DNA of 64,000 nt from Amanita rubescens (Eukaryota; Basidiomycota; Agaricomycetes; Agaricales; Amanitaceae): positions 1-64,000 of the forward strand of contig WION01000164.1 of NCBI GenBank assembly GCA_015039365.1, given 5' to 3'. A model generated the notes under the pieces. The model worked only from the letters and a program-made list of their open reading frames with translations. It searched no databases and was not told the origin of the DNA. Every line of letters starts with the position of its first letter. The first letter of the stretch is position 1. Made by a program: the position numbers and the translations under genes. Below, piece after piece: positions 60,696 through 64,000 of this stretch.

Positions 60696-63600
60696 TTAAA
60701 TGAAGTCAATGACCAGTTTGTAGAGGAATGAAACCAAAGCTTCTTTGCCATCTTCAGAAGGCATTGACTCTGATGTAATGTGAGTCTGGATCTTCTCCAC
60801 ATAGTCTTGTTGAGTCTTGAATTGGTCCAAAGCCTCCATGAATGATTCCAAAAATGGCTTGTTTATCCAAAATGATAGCTTTGCCATTATGACAATTGCT
60901 TGAACTTCATGTTAGCATATACATAGAGTGAAAGAATGGTATACTATATTACCAGCTAAGACTTGGCAGGCTGTAGGCTTATTACAGGAAATCAATTCTT
61001 CATCAATGGGAAAAACACAGCACGTACAGTTACTGAAAATTCTCCTGGTTGGTCTCCAAACAAGGAGAAAAGTTCAGGCTGACTATAAGAAAGAGGAAAT
61101 TTCCAATGTAATGCTGGACTTACACACTGTGTTAATTAATATTGAGATTAAAATATCCTGCAACTTGATAACACTTGCCTGAAAAGCCAGGAAAATCAAG
61201 GGTGTCAGGTGCAGTACATTCCAAGAGCCTCTTACAATCTATGGATGGCAGTAAAATTAGAGAAAGCAAAACAGTCTAAAACTACTGTTCTCACTGTCTG
61301 TAATGTCAATCAAAGACATGGATGTGTCACTGGGATTTCAGAAAATTGAGGCATTTCACACACTTCCTATAGGTTAACAGAATAATGTCAAAGGGCCTGT
61401 CTTAAAAAGGTTTAATATTACTTACTTCCTGTTGGTCATAAGATATGATAGCATGCTTTCATAAATTTAACAATACCACCCACTGCCTGGAGATTGTGGG
61501 ACAAAATGAGGACTACTTTTCAGAAAAGTGTTCTGTCACTCACTGCCTATAGGTCATTGGGAAAACCACATTGGGCACTGTATTGTTGAGAATATGCAAC
61601 ATATTATCCCTCACTTCCTGTTTGTGGTTATCAAAGTTATAGAAAGGTCATTGTTCAGAGCATTATCACTCACATGCTGTTGGTTATGAAGGGGAATGTG
61701 ATAAAAGAACTTCAAAATAATGTGCACTGTACTCACTACCTGTTGGCCATAACATAGATGAAGTTATAATAAAGAGAAAATGGGCAAGTTACATTACTCA
61801 CTTCCTGTTATTGTGGCAGAAGACATGATGAAATTGCCTTTCAGAACAATAGAATATGGTGCTCACAGCCTGATAGTCAAGATGATATGTTGCAATAAGT
61901 TTCACAAAAGTGTCTAATGCCACTCACTGCCTACAAGTTTATTATGCATGTCCGAATAGTTAGCCTTTCATACTCATGTACAATACCACTCACAAGCTGT
62001 TCATCATATGTAGGAGAATATGTGATGTGACTACTTCAGCAAAGTGTGCAGAATGACTTACTTCCTGCTCATCAAATAGATATTTTGAGATTTAGTTTTG
62101 TGCAATTAGTATCACTCACTTCCTGTAGGTTATAGTAAGGGATTCAGAGGTGCACTCTTAGAAAACTTTGCAACATGACTCACATGCTGTTGACCATAAG
62201 ATTTGATGACATCACAAACACTGGTTACTCACTTGCTGTTGGTCATAAGATGAGATGGTGATGAAACACTGTTTCATAAAATTTGCAATGATCTCACATT
62301 CTGTTAAGTAATTATAAAAAAATGATATGATGAGATAGCATTTCAGGAATGAGCAATGACATTCACTCTCTGTGAAGAAGTGATTTACACAAGACAGATT
62401 TTGCAACAATCAGTGCTCACTAGCTGTAATCAGACACAAGAAATATGTGATGAGATGACTTGTGAAAACAACTGCAGCATCACTGACTTCCTGGAAAGAT
62501 TTGAATCTTTCAAAAAAACACAAGATGTGATACCACACACTTCCTATTGAGCAAGGAAGATGTGATGAAGCAGGTTTCAAGAAAAGTTGAAATGTTTCTC
62601 ACATCCTATAAGTCACATTAGAATATGTGATGAGACAGATTTCCTGGGATTTGTGCAATGTTCTACTCACATACTATCAGTCACAGAAGAAGGTAGGCAG
62701 CTGTTTGAAAAAAGATGCAATGTTACTCACTTCCTGTCAATTGCATAATATAATCAGATTGCATTTCAGAAATGCACAATGTCACTTACTTCCTGTTGGT
62801 CATAGGAAACTTGAATCTGATTACATTGCTGAGAAATGTACATTGTCACTCACTCGCTTTTTGTCACAATAAGGATAGGATGCAACTATGCATCTGAAAT
62901 TTCCAATGACACTCACATTCTGATAATCATACAAAAAAGAATGACATTGCATTTTGCAAAATCACTCACCCACTGTTGGTCATAGGTAAGACTGCATTTG
63001 AAAATGTGTAATATACTCACTGCCTGTTAGAAAATATCATGAAGAGATTGGCTCTCAAGGATATATTACTCACTCCCTGTTCAAGGGAAAATCAGAAAAC
63101 TGTTTTCCAGAGAGCCATGCAGCTTCACTTACATACTGTTGTTCATACTATGTGTATCAGATATTTGAACTAGGCAAACTTGACTCACAATCTGTTGCTC
63201 GCATGATTTGATGACAAAAGAATGTGCATCATCACTCACTTGCTATTGGCAGTGATAGGTCTATGAGATGTAATCATGATGGTGGAAAATGTTGTAGTCT
63301 TACATGCTGTCAAGAGCTCAATTATCATGATGCAATTAATAGAAAAATGAAGACACTTGCTCTTTTCATCTCTGGCTGTTGATTGTAATATGAGGAGTGC
63401 CATTGCAACCCTGCAAGCAATGTTACTTACACTCTATTTGTTGTGCAATGAGATGTGACACAACTTCTGGGTCCATCAATGTAGTGTCAACTCACTTCCT
63501 ACAAAAAGAATAATGTGATGAAGCTGTCATGTAGTTAATACCAAATAATGCTTACAAACTGCACATCATAAAATTGGAGGCATAAGACTGCCAAGTTCTT

Positions 63601-64000
63601 TGAAATGTAAGATTCTCACATACTGTTGCTCAAAACTCAAGATTGCACATTTGAAGATGGTGTTACTCACTTCCTAATGACCATATTGCAAGATGTGATC
63701 TGATTGCTGGAAGAGGCAAGATCAAATGGCTCACTCTCTGCATGATACAGTGGGGATGTGATGAGCTTTCCACAACAAAAAAGAGTGTTGTGTCACACAC
63801 CTCCTGTTAATCATGGAATAGGAAGTAACAAGTCTTGCTGTCAAAGAAATCTCACTAACTTTCTATTGATTTCAGGATGAGCTACACATGTGTATGTCCT
63901 GAGGTTGTTTCAGAAGAAGTGTAACCCACATCCTATTAGTTGCAAGGTGTTAATCATGAGACATCCATGAAGATATGTAAGTCACTACTTACTGCCTGTT
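60696..64000 (-). CDS. G-domain GTPase with single-codon exon array (microexon gene 3), 5' part beyond the right edge
   Basis: The tail exon 60904-60696 (A-K-L-S-F-W-I-N-K-P, stop at 60,696) is almost identical to that of gene 2, as are the C-Q-V-L-A exon and the P-E-L-F-S-L-F-G-D exon at about 61,035-61,085. Upstream the array fills the rest of the window (61,124 to at least 63,990). The GTPase head must lie to the right. The last-exon join is in frame, as in gene 2. The flank beyond the stop is also shared with gene 2, so these two are the closest pair. Confidence 0.75.
61124..63992 (-). other. Single-codon exon array of gene 3 (46 triplet exons in view)
   Basis: Same layout as in gene 2. 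TGT lies at 61126-61124, the zero-length site at 61,178/61,179 (donor GC), and the 15-base exon at 63375-63361 (P-E-M-K-R, donor GC). Decoded core A-D-K-E-R-E-Y-F-E-S before it and H-Q-I-Y-G-A-W-N-R-E-E-Y after it. The next 23 triplets start D-E-E-L-R-N-Q-H-E-E-L-A and end E-E-T-I, the same number as in gene 1. No stop triplet. Confidence 0.8.

Overview
The window is nuclear DNA of a filamentous fungus, most likely a mushroom-forming basidiomycete (Agaricomycetes). The genes are cut by many introns of about 50-70 bp with GT..AG ends. They belong to families expanded in that class: TKL-type kinases, an F-box protein, 2OG-Fe(II) dioxygenase-like tandem genes, carboxylesterase-like genes, a 7TM membrane protein and a G-domain GTPase family. 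No prokaryotic feature, tRNA, rRNA or CRISPR was found.

Layout. 1-3.1 kb: a kinase gene running off the left edge, then a patchwork of relics (kinase, 3' end of an Abp1 gene, membrane-protein tail). 3.3-4.6 kb: an F-box gene. 4.9-17.6 kb: four head-to-tail copies of a 2OG-dioxygenase-like gene; the first has altered active-site residues and the fourth is frameshifted and truncated. 17.8-20.5 kb: an intact Abp1-type actin-binding protein gene, the parent of the 1-2.3 kb relic. 20.8-36.9 kb: six carboxylesterase modules on the minus strand, apparently joined into a two-module gene, a three-module gene and a single-module gene, with a 7TM gene and a transposase-like fragment between them. 37-46.6 kb and 57.5-60.7 kb: duplicated flanks and chimeric relics. 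47.2-51.9 kb: two convergent ordinary genes (a coiled-coil/His-Pro-rich protein and an HSF-type transcription factor).

The striking part is three paralogous G-domain GTPase genes (38,070-43,380 plus; 52,213-57,451 minus; 60,696 to beyond the right edge, minus). Each has an ordinary GTPase head and an ordinary C-terminal tail. Between them lies a roughly 3.4 kb array in which an acceptor AG, exactly three bases, and a donor GT recur about every 60 bp. Read as single-codon exons, the 152 triplets visible in the three genes contain no stop codon. They also align codon by codon between paralogs and join in frame to the same conserved tail. The array includes a conserved zero-length exon (AG directly followed by GT or GC), a conserved 15-base exon with a GC donor, introns that resemble one another, and near-complete CpG depletion in which surviving CpGs often fall in the codon exons. 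I know of no described gene built this way, and I consider it the main candidate for an undescribed system.

How it fits together: the window is an accessory region shaped by tandem duplication, fusion of neighbouring copies and scattering of gene fragments. All exon structures were read by eye from splice signals and paralog comparison; none has transcript support here.
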